A DNA stretch of 64,000 nt from CAYQQJ01 sp964419935 (GTDB lineage Bacteria; Pseudomonadota; Gammaproteobacteria; Pseudomonadales; Cellvibrionaceae), in contig CAYQQJ010000004.1 of NCBI GenBank assembly GCA_964419935.1, positions 62,001 to 126,000 of the forward strand, given 5' to 3'. This document shows positions 16,329 through 24,159 of this stretch, piece after piece. How positions within the stretch are numbered: the stretch's first letter is position 1; each line of letters opens with the position of its first letter. The notes beneath the pieces are model-generated. The model saw only the letters and a list, made by a program, of their open reading frames with translations, was not told where the DNA came from and ran no database searches. Made by a program: the position numbers and the translations under genes.

Positions 16329-16352
16329 TAAAAAAAAAGGGGGTCGCCCCCC
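16329..16352 (-). terminator. rpsB-tsf intergenic hairpin with T run (attenuator-like)
   Basis: On the minus strand the rpsB-tsf gap carries GGGGG-CGA-CCCCC followed by nine or more T residues. This is a textbook intrinsic terminator placed 77 bases past rpsB and about 30 bases before tsf. It would reduce tsf expression relative to rpsB by partial termination. Confidence 0.75.
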
Positions 16353-16429
16353 TCTTTTCAACTCATGTCACACACTCTGCACCAGGGCGTGGGCCCAACC
16401 GGGGCAACAGAGCGGTCAGCCAGACCGGC

Positions 16430-17179
16430 TTAACCTTCCTGAGCGGTGTTCTCGTCAACTTCGACGAACTCGTCTTTATTCGCTGGCGCTGCACCGGCTT
16501 CTTTGGCGCCTTCAACGCAGGCATCAGCCATGGCGGCAACGTACAGCTTGATGGCGCGAATGGCGTCATCATTTCCGGGGATGACATAGTCGATGCCGTC
16601 CGGGTCACTGTTGGTATCAACCACACCGATAACCGGAATACCCAGCTTGTTGGCTTCCTGAATAGCGATGCGCTCGTGCTCAACGTCGATAACGAACAAA
16701 GCATCCGGCAAGCCGCCCATATCCTTGATACCACCAATGGACAGCTCAAGCTTATCCATCAGGCGACGACGCATCAGCGCTTCTTTCTTGGTCAATTTGT
16801 CGAAAGTTCCATCCTGGCTCTGGGTTTCCAGATCGCGATAGCGGCGAATTGAAGCGCGGATGGTCTTGTAGTTGGTGAGCATGCCGCCCAACCAGCGCTG
16901 CGCCACATAGGGCTGTCCGGCGCGAGCAGCTTGTTCTTTGATGGTTTTCTGCGCAGCGCGCTTGGTGCCAACGAAGAGAACCTTCTTCTTCTGGGCAGCC
17001 ATCTTGTAGACGATGTCCAGCGCCGAGTTGAACGCAGGGACGGTCTTTTCCAGGTTGATGATATGAATCTTGTTGCGGGCGCCAAAGATGTATTGGCCCA
17101 TTTTAGGGTTCCAGTAGCGAGTCTGGTGGCCGAAATGCACACCAGCCTGCAGCATGTCGCGCATACTTACGTTAGGCAT
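16430..17179 (-). CDS. rpsB: 30S ribosomal protein S2
   Basis: This 249-residue ribosomal protein S2 is complete. It starts MPNVSMRDMLQAGVHFGHQT and contains RYWNPKMGQYIFGARN, the KKVLFVGTKRAAQKTIKEQA segment, PYVAQRWLGGMLTNYKTIR and PVIGVVDTNSDPDGIDYVIP, all in the universal order. The acidic C-terminal tail is typical of gammaproteobacterial S2. It is the first gene of rpsB-tsf and is divergent from map across a 509-bp spacer. Confidence 0.98.
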   Translation of the reverse strand: MPNVSMRDMLQAGVHFGHQTRYWNPKMGQYIFGARNKIHIINLEKTVPAFNSALDIVYKMAAQKKKVLFVGTKRAAQKTIKEQAARAGQPYVAQRWLGGMLTNYKTIRASIRRYRDLETQSQDGTFDKLTKKEALMRRRLMDKLELSIGGIKDMGGLPDALFVIDVEHERIAIQEANKLGIPVIGVVDTNSDPDGIDYVIPGNDDAIRAIKLYVAAMADACVEGAKEAGAAPANKDEFVEVDENTAQEG

Positions 17180-17356
17180 AATTGTTTCCTGTATATCGGG
17201 TTAAGCCTCCATATACCCCATGCGCCAACCCCACGCCCTGCGTTGCAGAAGCGGAGAGCACCCAGGCCCATGTGCCGGTATATGTGTGACGGTTATAGTG
17301 GATTTCCCCGCCAATAACGCTGGCCGACAAGTCGACAGAGTCACCGTGGGGCGCGC

Positions 17357-17385
17357 TTTATACCATAATTCAGATGGAAAGGGAA
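17357..17385 (-). promoter_or_regulatory. Candidate rpsB promoter (extended -10, GC-rich discriminator)
   Basis: The minus strand reads TGGTATAAAGCGCGCC at 17350-17365. TGGTATAAA is an extended -10 (hexamer at 17357-17362) and the following GCGCGCC is the GC-rich discriminator typical of stringently controlled ribosomal promoters. The -35 position falls inside a CCCTTTT-type repeat and matches poorly. A start here leaves a leader of about 170 bases before rpsB, long enough for autogenous control by S2, which is inference. Confidence 0.5.
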
Positions 17386-17396
17386 AAGGGAAAAGA
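17376..17396. repeat. CCCTTTT-type low-complexity tract (short copy)
   Basis: The GGAAA-GGGAAAA-GGGAAAA run here is the reverse complement of the TTTTCCC heptamer repeated at 62670-62718. It lies at the rpsB promoter. A forward-oriented copy follows at 17569-17610, so the rpsB-map spacer is bracketed by inverted tracts. Confidence 0.6.
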
Positions 17397-17399
17397 TTC

Positions 17400-17560
17400 A
17401 AGCCTCCTCACGAACCTACCGGATTTCTGAATGGGAGGCGCCCTCCGGACTCCGAATTCAAGAGTGTGGTGGGCCACGCGTCCTTGGGTTTGAACTTTCG
17501 GCGGAAGGCGCTTAGGCTTTTTCGCCCTACATGAAGTGGTCCGGCAAACCCGGACACTTG
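17400..17560. other. Unclassified spacer with palindrome between rpsB and map
   Basis: About 160 bp with no gene I can support. It contains a strong imperfect hairpin at 17534-17559: AAGTG, a bulged G and TCCGG pair with CCGGA and CACTT around a five-base loop. The neighbouring sequence is compositionally ordinary and the segment could be a remnant or member of a dispersed repeat, but no second copy is present in this window. Confidence 0.4.
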
Positions 17561-17568
17561 GTTAGGCA

Positions 17569-17610
17569 TCCTTTTCCCTTATTCCCTTTTCCCTTAAGCT
17601 TGTGGCTTGC
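17569..17610. repeat. CCCTTTT tract followed by AGCTTG-type repeat
   Basis: CCTTTTCCCTTATTCCC and further CCCTT units run directly into AAGCTTGTGGCTTGCAGCTT. The same two-part arrangement recurs at 41128-41229 and 62670-62757, with AGCTTG-like parts alone at 53245-53275 and 57371-57412. Confidence 0.65.
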
Positions 17611-17688
17611 AGCTTATAGCCCGCTCCTACCTTCCCCCGCCCTGATCGTTTAGAATAGCGGCTTTCACTTTTCACAACGGATGCCGTC

Positions 17689-18459
17689 ATGTCTGTCTCT
17701 ATCAAAACTCCCGACGAAATCGAGAAAATGCGCGTTGCCGGCCGCAAGGCTGCCGAGGTGCTGGAAATGATCGCCGATCACGTACAACCCGGAGTGTCGA
17801 CTGCCGAGCTGGATCGCATCTGCCACCAGTACATTACGGAAGTACAGAACGCCATTCCGGCACCGCTGAACTACAAGGGCTTCCCCAAGTCCGTCTGCAC
17901 CTCGGTCAATCACGTCATCTGTCACGGCATACCGTCGGAAAAGAAGATCCTCAAGAACGGCGACATTGTGAATATCGACGTTACGGTGATCTATGACGGT
18001 TACCACGGCGATACATCCAAGATGTTTTTCGTCGGCACGCCGGCAAGCCATGCGGAGCGCCTGGTGCGCGTAACCCAGGAGTGTCTCTACAAGGGCATCG
18101 AGTTGGTACGCCCCGGTGTGCGCCTGGGCGATATCGGCCACGTGATTCAGCAGCACGCGGAAAAGAACCACTACTCGGTCGTGCGGGAATACTGCGGCCA
18201 CGGCATCGGCAAGATTTTCCATGAAGATCCTCAGATACTCCACTACGGTCGCCCCGGTACCGGCATGGAATTGCAGGAAGGCATGACCTTCACCATTGAA
18301 CCCATGATCAATGCCGGCAAGCATCACACCAAACTCAAAAAAGACGGCTGGACCGTGGAAACCAAAGATGGCCGGTTATCCGCGCAATGGGAACACACCA
18401 TGGTGGTTACTCACGATGGCGTTGAAGTGTTTACCGGGCGCTCGGAAGAACATTTTTAA
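17689..18459 (+). CDS. map: Type I methionine aminopeptidase
   Basis: This 256-residue dinuclear-metal enzyme removes N-terminal methionine from nascent proteins. It begins with SIKTPDEIEKMRVAGRKAAE, and the metal and catalytic residues are in ICHGIP, VNIDVTVIYDGYHGDTSKMF, YCGHGIGKIFHEDP and FTIEPMIN near the end. Length and all five ligand motifs are intact. It is divergent from rpsB across a repeat-rich spacer, a common gammaproteobacterial arrangement, and lies 67 bp upstream of glnD. Confidence 0.97.
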   Translation: MSVSIKTPDEIEKMRVAGRKAAEVLEMIADHVQPGVSTAELDRICHQYITEVQNAIPAPLNYKGFPKSVCTSVNHVICHGIPSEKKILKNGDIVNIDVTVIYDGYHGDTSKMFFVGTPASHAERLVRVTQECLYKGIELVRPGVRLGDIGHVIQQHAEKNHYSVVREYCGHGIGKIFHEDPQILHYGRPGTGMELQEGMTFTIEPMINAGKHHTKLKKDGWTVETKDGRLSAQWEHTMVVTHDGVEVFTGRSEEHF

Positions 18460-18526
18460 ATGGAATCGTCTTGCTGCTGCACACATCTGAACTGTGTAAG
18501 CGTCCCCACTCGGTTCGGGCACTAAA

Positions 18527-21205
18527 ATGCAACCTTCTGATTTCCTGTGGCAACCGCTGTTTTTCAACCAGCAGCAATTTCTGGACGACCTCAAGAGCCG
18601 ACCGCGAGTCAGAGTTTTCAAGGATGCGATTCAGGGGGTTAACACCCACTTTGATCGCCGTTTTATTGAAGGCAATGATATCCGCCACCTGGTGGCGGAG
18701 CGCGCAACGTTTATCGATACCCTTCTGTATCACGCGTGGCACCAGTACCACTGGGACAATGACGTCGCCCTGATCGCCGTGGGCGGCTATGGTCGCGGCG
18801 AGCTTCACCCCCACTCGGATATCGACATCCTGATTTTGCTCGACAACAAGGCCGAGCAAAAATACACCGACGATCTGCGCGACTTCATTACGTTTCTCTG
18901 GGACATTGGCCTGGAAATCGGCAGCAGCGTGCGCACTCTCGACCAGTGCATCGCACTGGCCGAGGAGGATATCACCGTTGCCACCAACGTCATCGAGGCA
19001 CGCCGCATTGCCGGCAACGACTGGTTGCGCGATCAGCTACAAATTCTGACCGGGCCGGAGTACATGTGGACGGTGCCGGAATTCTTTAAAGCGAAATGGG
19101 CCGAACAAAAGCATCGCCACGCCAAACACAACAATACCGAATACAACCTTGAGCCTCACATCAAGAACGCACCGGGGGGAATGCGCGATATCCAGATGAT
19201 CAACTGGGTAGCCAAACGCTACTTCGGCGTGCAGACATTGGTGGAATTGGAAGGCAAGGACTTTTTCACTGAATATGAGTTCGGCATCTTGCGCCGCGGC
19301 GAGGAATTCCTCTGGCGAGTGCGCTACGGGTTGCACATGATTGCCCGCCGGGCGGAAGAGCGTTTGCTGTTCGAATACCAGCGCGAGCTGGCCAAATTGT
19401 TCGGCTATCAGGACTCGGACAAAGGGTTGGCGGTCGAACAGTTCATGCACCAGTACTACCGCACGGTGCTGACCCTGCACGAGCTGAACGACGTTTTATT
19501 GCAGTATCTCGATGAAGTTATCGATCCAGAGCAGTCCGTCGCCATCACCCCCATCAATGAACGTTTTCAGCTGCACAACCGCTTCATTGAAGTTCGGCAT
19601 GAGCGGGTATTTGAGCAAACGCCCAGTGCACTGTTGGAAATCTTCGTATTGATGGGCGGCAACCCCGCCATTGAAGGCGTGCGCGCGTCTACCATTCGAC
19701 TGATTCGCGAAAGTCGCTGGTTGATCAACGATGAATTTCGGCAGCAACCCTACAACAATGCGCTGTTCCTGAAATTATTCAGCCTGCACGAGCGCTTGCC
19801 GGTCCAGCTCAGGCGCATGAAGCGCTACGGCATTCTGGGCCGGTATTTGCCGGAATTCGGAATGATTACCGGCCAAATGCAGCACGACCTGTTCCATCGC
19901 TATACCGTGGACGCCCACACTCTACTGGTGATCGAGAACATGTGTCGCTTCTACGCCAACGACGCCGGTGAAGAATTCTTGATTGCCGCCCATGTGATGA
20001 AACGCCTCGCCAAGCCTGAGCTTTTATATATCGCCGGGCTCTATCACGACATCGGCAAGGGACGCGGTGGCGACCACTCCACCTTGGGCGCGCTGGACGC
20101 CCAGGCGTTCTGCGAGCGCCACGGGCTCAACCGCCGTGAGACTCGGCTGGTAGCATGGCTGGTCGAAAAACATCTGTTGATGTCTTACGTCTCCCAAAAG
20201 CAGGATATTTCAGACCCCGACGTGATTCACAATTTTGCTTTGCAGGTGGGAGACCAGGCCCACCTCGATTATTTATATGCGATGACGGTCGCCGACATGT
20301 CCGGCACCAACCCGGAAATCTGGAATACCTGGCGCGCCAGCCTGATGCGACAACTCTATATGGAGACCAAACGCGCTCTGAGGCGCGGCCTGGAAAACAT
20401 GGTGGACCAGCAGGACGTTATCGAGGAAACCCAGCAACAGGCCATTCTGAAACTGGCGGACAAGGGGCTCAGGGAAGAGCAGATTCGCGCGATCTGGGGT
20501 GACATGGGCGACGAGTATTTTCTGCGTGAGGGCCATCTGGATATTGCTTGGCAGACCGAAGCCATCGCCCGACACACCGGCAAAGAACCGCTGGTATTGA
20601 TTCGCGAAACCACCAACAACCTATACGCCGGCGCCACACAGATATTTGTGCGCGTGATCGACGAGCAGAATGTATTTTTAGCAGTGGCCACTGCCCTGTC
20701 GCAACTGGGGCTCAATATTCAGGACGCGCGGGTATACAGCTCCGCCAGCGGTTACACCATCGACACATTTTATGTGTTGGATGAAAACGACCAGCCAGTG
20801 GGCGACAATCCTCAGCGAGTTGCCCAGATCCATCGGGAGCTGCGAAACGAACTCAGCCTGGTCAACAACTACTCCGAAATCATTCGGCGGCGCACCCCGC
20901 GGCGCCTGAAACAGTTCGCCATTCCCACCCGCGCCCGCATCAGCAACGATATGGTGAGCGGCTACACGGTTCTGGAAGTGATCAGCCCGGACCGGCCCGG
21001 CCTGCTCGCCACCATCGGACGCATCTTCATGGAACAGGGTATCCGTTTGCAGAATGCCCGGATCTCCACTCTGGGAGAGCGCGTGGAAGATGTTTTTTTT
21101 ATCTCCGATCACGATGGCCGGCCGTTAAGCGATGCTGTACTTTGCGAGCGCCTGCAGAGTACGATTTGCCGCGAACTGGACTTGCGAGTCGAGCTTGCCC
21201 CTTGA
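18527..21205 (+). CDS. glnD: Bifunctional PII uridylyltransferase/uridylyl-removing enzyme
   Basis: This 892-residue nitrogen sensor adds UMP to PII proteins when glutamine is low and removes it when glutamine is high. The nucleotidyltransferase motif is GGYGRGELHPHSDIDILIL (Asp98 and Asp100). The HD hydrolase motif is LYHDIGKGRGGDHS (His506-Asp507). Two C-terminal ACT domains (about 705-790 and 812-892, the latter with VISPDRPGLLATIGRIF) bind glutamine. All domains are intact and the length is normal. The map-glnD-dapC order matches Pseudomonas. No PII gene is in the window. Confidence 0.97.
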   Translation: MQPSDFLWQPLFFNQQQFLDDLKSRPRVRVFKDAIQGVNTHFDRRFIEGNDIRHLVAERATFIDTLLYHAWHQYHWDNDVALIAVGGYGRGELHPHSDIDILILLDNKAEQKYTDDLRDFITFLWDIGLEIGSSVRTLDQCIALAEEDITVATNVIEARRIAGNDWLRDQLQILTGPEYMWTVPEFFKAKWAEQKHRHAKHNNTEYNLEPHIKNAPGGMRDIQMINWVAKRYFGVQTLVELEGKDFFTEYEFGILRRGEEFLWRVRYGLHMIARRAEERLLFEYQRELAKLFGYQDSDKGLAVEQFMHQYYRTVLTLHELNDVLLQYLDEVIDPEQSVAITPINERFQLHNRFIEVRHERVFEQTPSALLEIFVLMGGNPAIEGVRASTIRLIRESRWLINDEFRQQPYNNALFLKLFSLHERLPVQLRRMKRYGILGRYLPEFGMITGQMQHDLFHRYTVDAHTLLVIENMCRFYANDAGEEFLIAAHVMKRLAKPELLYIAGLYHDIGKGRGGDHSTLGALDAQAFCERHGLNRRETRLVAWLVEKHLLMSYVSQKQDISDPDVIHNFALQVGDQAHLDYLYAMTVADMSGTNPEIWNTWRASLMRQLYMETKRALRRGLENMVDQQDVIEETQQQAILKLADKGLREEQIRAIWGDMGDEYFLREGHLDIAWQTEAIARHTGKEPLVLIRETTNNLYAGATQIFVRVIDEQNVFLAVATALSQLGLNIQDARVYSSASGYTIDTFYVLDENDQPVGDNPQRVAQIHRELRNELSLVNNYSEIIRRRTPRRLKQFAIPTRARISNDMVSGYTVLEVISPDRPGLLATIGRIFMEQGIRLQNARISTLGERVEDVFFISDHDGRPLSDAVLCERLQSTICRELDLRVELAP

Positions 21206-21260
21206 AGAGCTATCAGCCAGCGACACCACCCACGACTTAATCATTGAATCCTGACCCACT

Positions 21261-22445
21261 ATGAACCCGAACCTCGATCGACTCCAGCCCTACCCGTTTG
21301 AAAAACTGCGCGCCCTGAATGCTGCGGTAGAGCCCAACCCCGCATTGCCCCACATTGCGCTGTCGATCGGTGAACCCAAACATGAACCGCCGGCATTTGT
21401 TCTTCAAACGCTGGTAGACAACTTGCCTCAGCTGGCCAAGTACCCCGCCACCGTCGGTGTGCCGGAATTGCGCCACGCCATCTCCGACTGGGCCTGCCAG
21501 CGCTTTAAATTATCCCGCACCAGTTTGACTGAATCCCATGTATTACCCGTAAACGGCACCCGGGAAGCCCTTTTTTCATTTACTCAGGCTTGCGTCACTG
21601 GCGGCGCCGTGCTGATGCCCAACCCCTTCTATCAGATATATGAAGGGGCAACGCTGCTGGCCGGCGCAGAACCCGTATTCCTCAATTGCGCCGAAGACAA
21701 TGGCTTTGTTCCCGACTTTGATGCAGTGAGTCCCGCAACCTGGCAACGCTGCCAAATGTTATTTTTATGCTCGCCCGGAAACCCCACCGGCGCCGTGCTG
21801 AATTCCGGCACTTTGCAGAAGCTCATTGAGCTGGCGGACCGCTACGATTTTGTGATCGCCAGCGACGAATGCTACTCGGAACTCTACTTCGACGAACAAC
21901 AACCGCCGGTTGGCCTGCTGCAGGTTTGCGCGGAAATTGGCCGCGATGACTTCCGCCGCTGCGTGGTATTCCACAGCCTGTCCAAGCGCTCCAACCTGCC
22001 CGGCCTACGCTCGGGTTTCGTCGCCGGCGACCGCGAGATACTGCAGAAATTTCTGCTCTATCGCACCTACCATGGTTGCGCCCTGCCGGTACCCACGCAA
22101 CTGGCAAGCATTGCTGCGTGGAACGATGAAGCGCATGTGGAAGCGAACCGCCAACTTTATCGGGAAAAATTCGACGCCGTACTCGGTATTCTCGGCGATT
22201 TACTCGACGTGCAAAAACCCGATGCCAGTTTTTACCTATGGCCGCGCACGCCGGTAGCCGACACGGAATTCGCGCACCGGCTGTTCGCCACGCAAAACGT
22301 CACGGTGCTGCCCGGTCGTTTTCTTGCGCGGACAACGGAGCAAGGCAACCCCGGCGAGAATCGGGTACGTATGGCGCTGGTGGCCTCCATGGACGAATGT
22401 GTTGAAGCTGCCCAGCGAATCAAAACATTTGTACAAACGCTTTAA
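21261..22445 (+). CDS. dapC: Succinyldiaminopimelate transaminase
   Basis: This 394-residue fold-type I PLP aminotransferase converts N-succinyl-2-amino-6-ketopimelate to N-succinyl-LL-diaminopimelate in lysine and peptidoglycan synthesis. It begins MNPNLDRLQPYPFEKLRAL, the usual DapC start. PVNGTREALFSFTQA, CSPGNPTGAV, ASDECYSELYFD and FHSLSKRSNLPGLRSGFVAG, with the PLP lysine near residue 242, follow in class order. The position after glnD matches pseudomonads. dapD and dapE lie about 8.5 kb downstream, beyond an accessory block, and dapA is at 45958. Confidence 0.93.
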   Translation: MNPNLDRLQPYPFEKLRALNAAVEPNPALPHIALSIGEPKHEPPAFVLQTLVDNLPQLAKYPATVGVPELRHAISDWACQRFKLSRTSLTESHVLPVNGTREALFSFTQACVTGGAVLMPNPFYQIYEGATLLAGAEPVFLNCAEDNGFVPDFDAVSPATWQRCQMLFLCSPGNPTGAVLNSGTLQKLIELADRYDFVIASDECYSELYFDEQQPPVGLLQVCAEIGRDDFRRCVVFHSLSKRSNLPGLRSGFVAGDREILQKFLLYRTYHGCALPVPTQLASIAAWNDEAHVEANRQLYREKFDAVLGILGDLLDVQKPDASFYLWPRTPVADTEFAHRLFATQNVTVLPGRFLARTTEQGNPGENRVRMALVASMDECVEAAQRIKTFVQTL

Positions 22446-22447
22446 CC

Positions 22448-23149
22448 ATGACCGCAACTTCCACCACCACGGACCCCACCACGCAGCCGCGCAACCTGAA
22501 CAAGGCCGAGCGCGTCGCTTACATTCTGGAGCAGCTGCAGGCGCTCTACCCCGACCCGCCAATTCCACTGCACCACAAGGATACTTACACGCTGCTGGTC
22601 GCTGTGCTGCTTTCCGCCCAGTGCACGGACGAGCGGGTCAATCAAATTACACCAAAACTCTGGCAACTGGCGGACAACCCTTTCGCCATGGCAAAGATAC
22701 CGGTTGACGATATTCAGGCGGTCATCCGCCCCTGCGGCCTCTCTCCGCAAAAAGCCAAGGCGATAAGCGGGCTGTCACAGATACTCGTGGAAAAATACGA
22801 AGGCGAAGTGCCGAATACCATCGAAGCCCTGGAAGAGTTGCCCGGCGTTGGCCACAAGACCGCCAGCGTGGTTATGTCCCAGGCCTTTGGCGAACCGTCA
22901 TTTCCGGTTGACACCCACATTCACCGACTGGCACAACGCTGGGGATTAACCAGTGGCAAGAACGTGACTCAGACAGAAAAGGACCTGAAGCGCCTGTTTC
23001 CCCGAGACAAATGGAACGACCTGCACCTGCAAATCATCTATTACGGGCGCGAGCACTGCAGCGCCCGCGGCTGCGACGGCACGCGCTGCATGATCTGCAC
23101 CACCTGCTATCCCGCCCGGCGCAAGGGCAAGGTGACGCGTAAGGCGTGA
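22448..23149 (+). CDS. nth: Endonuclease III (base-excision DNA glycosylase/AP lyase)
   Basis: This 233-residue helix-hairpin-helix glycosylase removes oxidised pyrimidines and nicks at abasic sites. The hairpin LPGVGHKTASVVMSQ holds the catalytic Lys, and FPVDTHIHRLAQRWGL the catalytic Asp. The C-terminal iron-sulfur loop is unusual: cysteines occur as C-x4-C-x4-C-x2-C-x2-C (CSARGCDGTRCMICTTC) rather than the C-x6-C-x2-C-x5-C of E. coli. An N-terminal extension of about 20 residues is Thr-rich. It starts two bases after dapC, so it is co-transcribed with it. Confidence 0.92.
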   Translation: MTATSTTTDPTTQPRNLNKAERVAYILEQLQALYPDPPIPLHHKDTYTLLVAVLLSAQCTDERVNQITPKLWQLADNPFAMAKIPVDDIQAVIRPCGLSPQKAKAISGLSQILVEKYEGEVPNTIEALEELPGVGHKTASVVMSQAFGEPSFPVDTHIHRLAQRWGLTSGKNVTQTEKDLKRLFPRDKWNDLHLQIIYYGREHCSARGCDGTRCMICTTCYPARRKGKVTRKA

Positions 23150-23247
23150 GGGGTGAATCGTGAATTTTGGGAATAACTGCCAACACGTTGTCGTTACTAC
23201 ATCGATCTACAGCATCAGACAACAGCCGCGCTTAGATTGGCCTACAC

Positions 23248-23499
23248 TCATAATTCGGATAAATCTATATAACCGTCATCTAGTGAAAATGCTGAGGGCG
23301 GAAATCCCACCTCCTTCGCTCTCTCTTCGAGCTCCTTTTTACAAAGTCGCAAATATACAAGGTCGTTACTCTTCAGCGCCGAATCATCACTTTCCGGTTC
23401 TTGTTCAATGGCAAACGCCATTTCGGACTCACGCTCCGAAAGTGCACGCCAAAGCAGGTTAAAATATCTTTCGTCGATTACTTGACTGAATTCACGCAT
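23248..23499 (-). CDS. Tsi2-like candidate immunity/antitoxin protein
   Basis: This is an 83-residue acidic protein encoded two bases after the Tse2-like toxin stop. It is mostly helical, with a central KSNDLVYLRLCKKELEERAK helix and a GFPPSAFSLDD segment. From memory, P. aeruginosa Tsi2 (77 residues, acidic, helical dimer) has a similar layout, with a long helix ending in an SGLPPYDRL stretch; I could not align them. There is no DNA-binding motif. AAGG before the ATG lies inside the end of the toxin gene, so translation is probably coupled. The immunity call rests on position and this resemblance. Confidence 0.6.
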   Translation of the reverse strand: MREFSQVIDERYFNLLWRALSERESEMAFAIEQEPESDDSALKSNDLVYLRLCKKELEERAKEVGFPPSAFSLDDGYIDLSEL

Positions 23500-23501
23500 T
23501 T

Positions 23502-23879
23502 CTATGCCTTCTTCCTAAACACTTTTTTACAGTGGATAACAACTTTTTCCAGCTGAGCAATAAATTCATGAACGCTCATATTTCTTGACGGACATAAGCT
23601 ATAGTGCCCCTCCGGCCTATCATCTTTGACCAGTTTTAGGCCATGAGGCATAGGAGTATTTGGAGAAATTTCCCAAACCCACCCCGTAAGAGGTGCAAGC
23701 TCTAATCCGTGTTTGTTGTACAAACTTATTCCTTTGCCATTCGCGACTATGTGGATAACGCCATTTATATCAACACTATCGACTTCGCCAGGACGGACTT
23801 TGGTCAACAGTGGCGATGAGCCATTTCCAATCCGATATAGTGTCTCTGGCGATAGATAGACCGATTCGTTCTGCTTCGT
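23502..23879 (-). CDS. Tse2-family ADP-ribosyltransferase-like toxin (ACG start proposed)
   Basis: The reading frame encodes about 125 residues: an N-terminal SVYLSPETLYRIGNGSSP, a middle ANGKGISLYNKHGLEL, then GWVWEISPNTPMPHGLKLVK and HYSLCPSRNMSVHEFIAQL. These match my recollection of the Tse2 fold family (toxins related to ADP-ribosyltransferases), including the LYR element and the PxxLK...HY block. No ATG, GTG or TTG exists upstream of the LYR segment; AGGAGG is followed five bases later by ACG at 23879, which I propose as the start or as a mutated ATG. A TTG at 23807 would remove LYR. The downstream gene is a Tsi2-like candidate. There is no type VI secretion gene in the window. Confidence 0.6.
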   Translation of the reverse strand, partial: TKQNESVYLSPETLYRIGNGSSPLLTKVRPGEVDSVDINGVIHIVANGKGISLYNKHGLELAPLTGWVWEISPNTPMPHGLKLVKDDRPEGHYSLCPSRNMSVHEFIAQLEKVVIHCKKVFRKKA

Positions 23880-23916
23880 TGCTTCCTCCTGAACGGATTA
23901 TTTGAATCATCAGTTT

Positions 23917-23950
23917 ATTATATTAACCCCGAAATTTTGATTGCGGGGTT
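23917..23950 (-). promoter_or_regulatory. Candidate toxin promoter with inverted-repeat operator
   Basis: The minus strand has a perfect TATAAT at 23917-23922, with the leader running about 35 bases to the AGGAGG site. Immediately upstream, AACCCCG (23925-23931) and CGGGGTT (23944-23950) form a perfect 7-bp inverted repeat over the position where a -35 would sit. No -35 match is visible. This resembles an operator-controlled promoter for the toxin-immunity pair. Confidence 0.45.
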
Positions 23951-23988
23951 GCTGCGCTCGCAGGACTTACATCTAACTACGGGTAATA

Positions 23989-24159
23989 TTCTTATCGAAG
24001 ACACTGCCGTAATCGAATGCACCCAAATGAGTTTGTCATCAGGGATAGAGTTTTTGAAACCCTCGCGGCAGGGACGCCGCGGGGGAGCCACATGGACGTG
24101 TTTATGCGTTTTCAAAAGCTCTATCCCTGATGACAAACGGACCGAAGCCCCGGCACCAC
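23989..24159 (+). repeat. Hairpin repeat family A, copy 1
   Basis: The element is about 170 bp with a 108-bp core at 24031-24138. The core is bounded by GTTTGTCATCAGGGAT and its inverse complement, and the roughly 29-base arms pair almost perfectly. The interior holds CCCTCGCGGCAGGGACGCCG and GTGTTTATGCGTTTTC. Outside the core, CTTATCGAAGACACTG on the left and CCGAAGCC...CACCAC on the right are shared with the other copies. The arm variable segment here is AGAG, paired with CTCT. See copies at 33147, 37429 and 38495. Confidence 0.9.

Noticed and set aside
17531..17560. IS terminal inverted repeat from the AAGTG..TCCGG palindrome
   Set aside because: There is no transposase, no second end and no target duplication; it is listed only as an unclassified hairpin.
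22448..22510. Mitochondrial-like or export leader on Nth from its Thr-rich N-terminus
   Set aside because: No hydrophobic segment or cleavage site; short variable extensions are common in this family.
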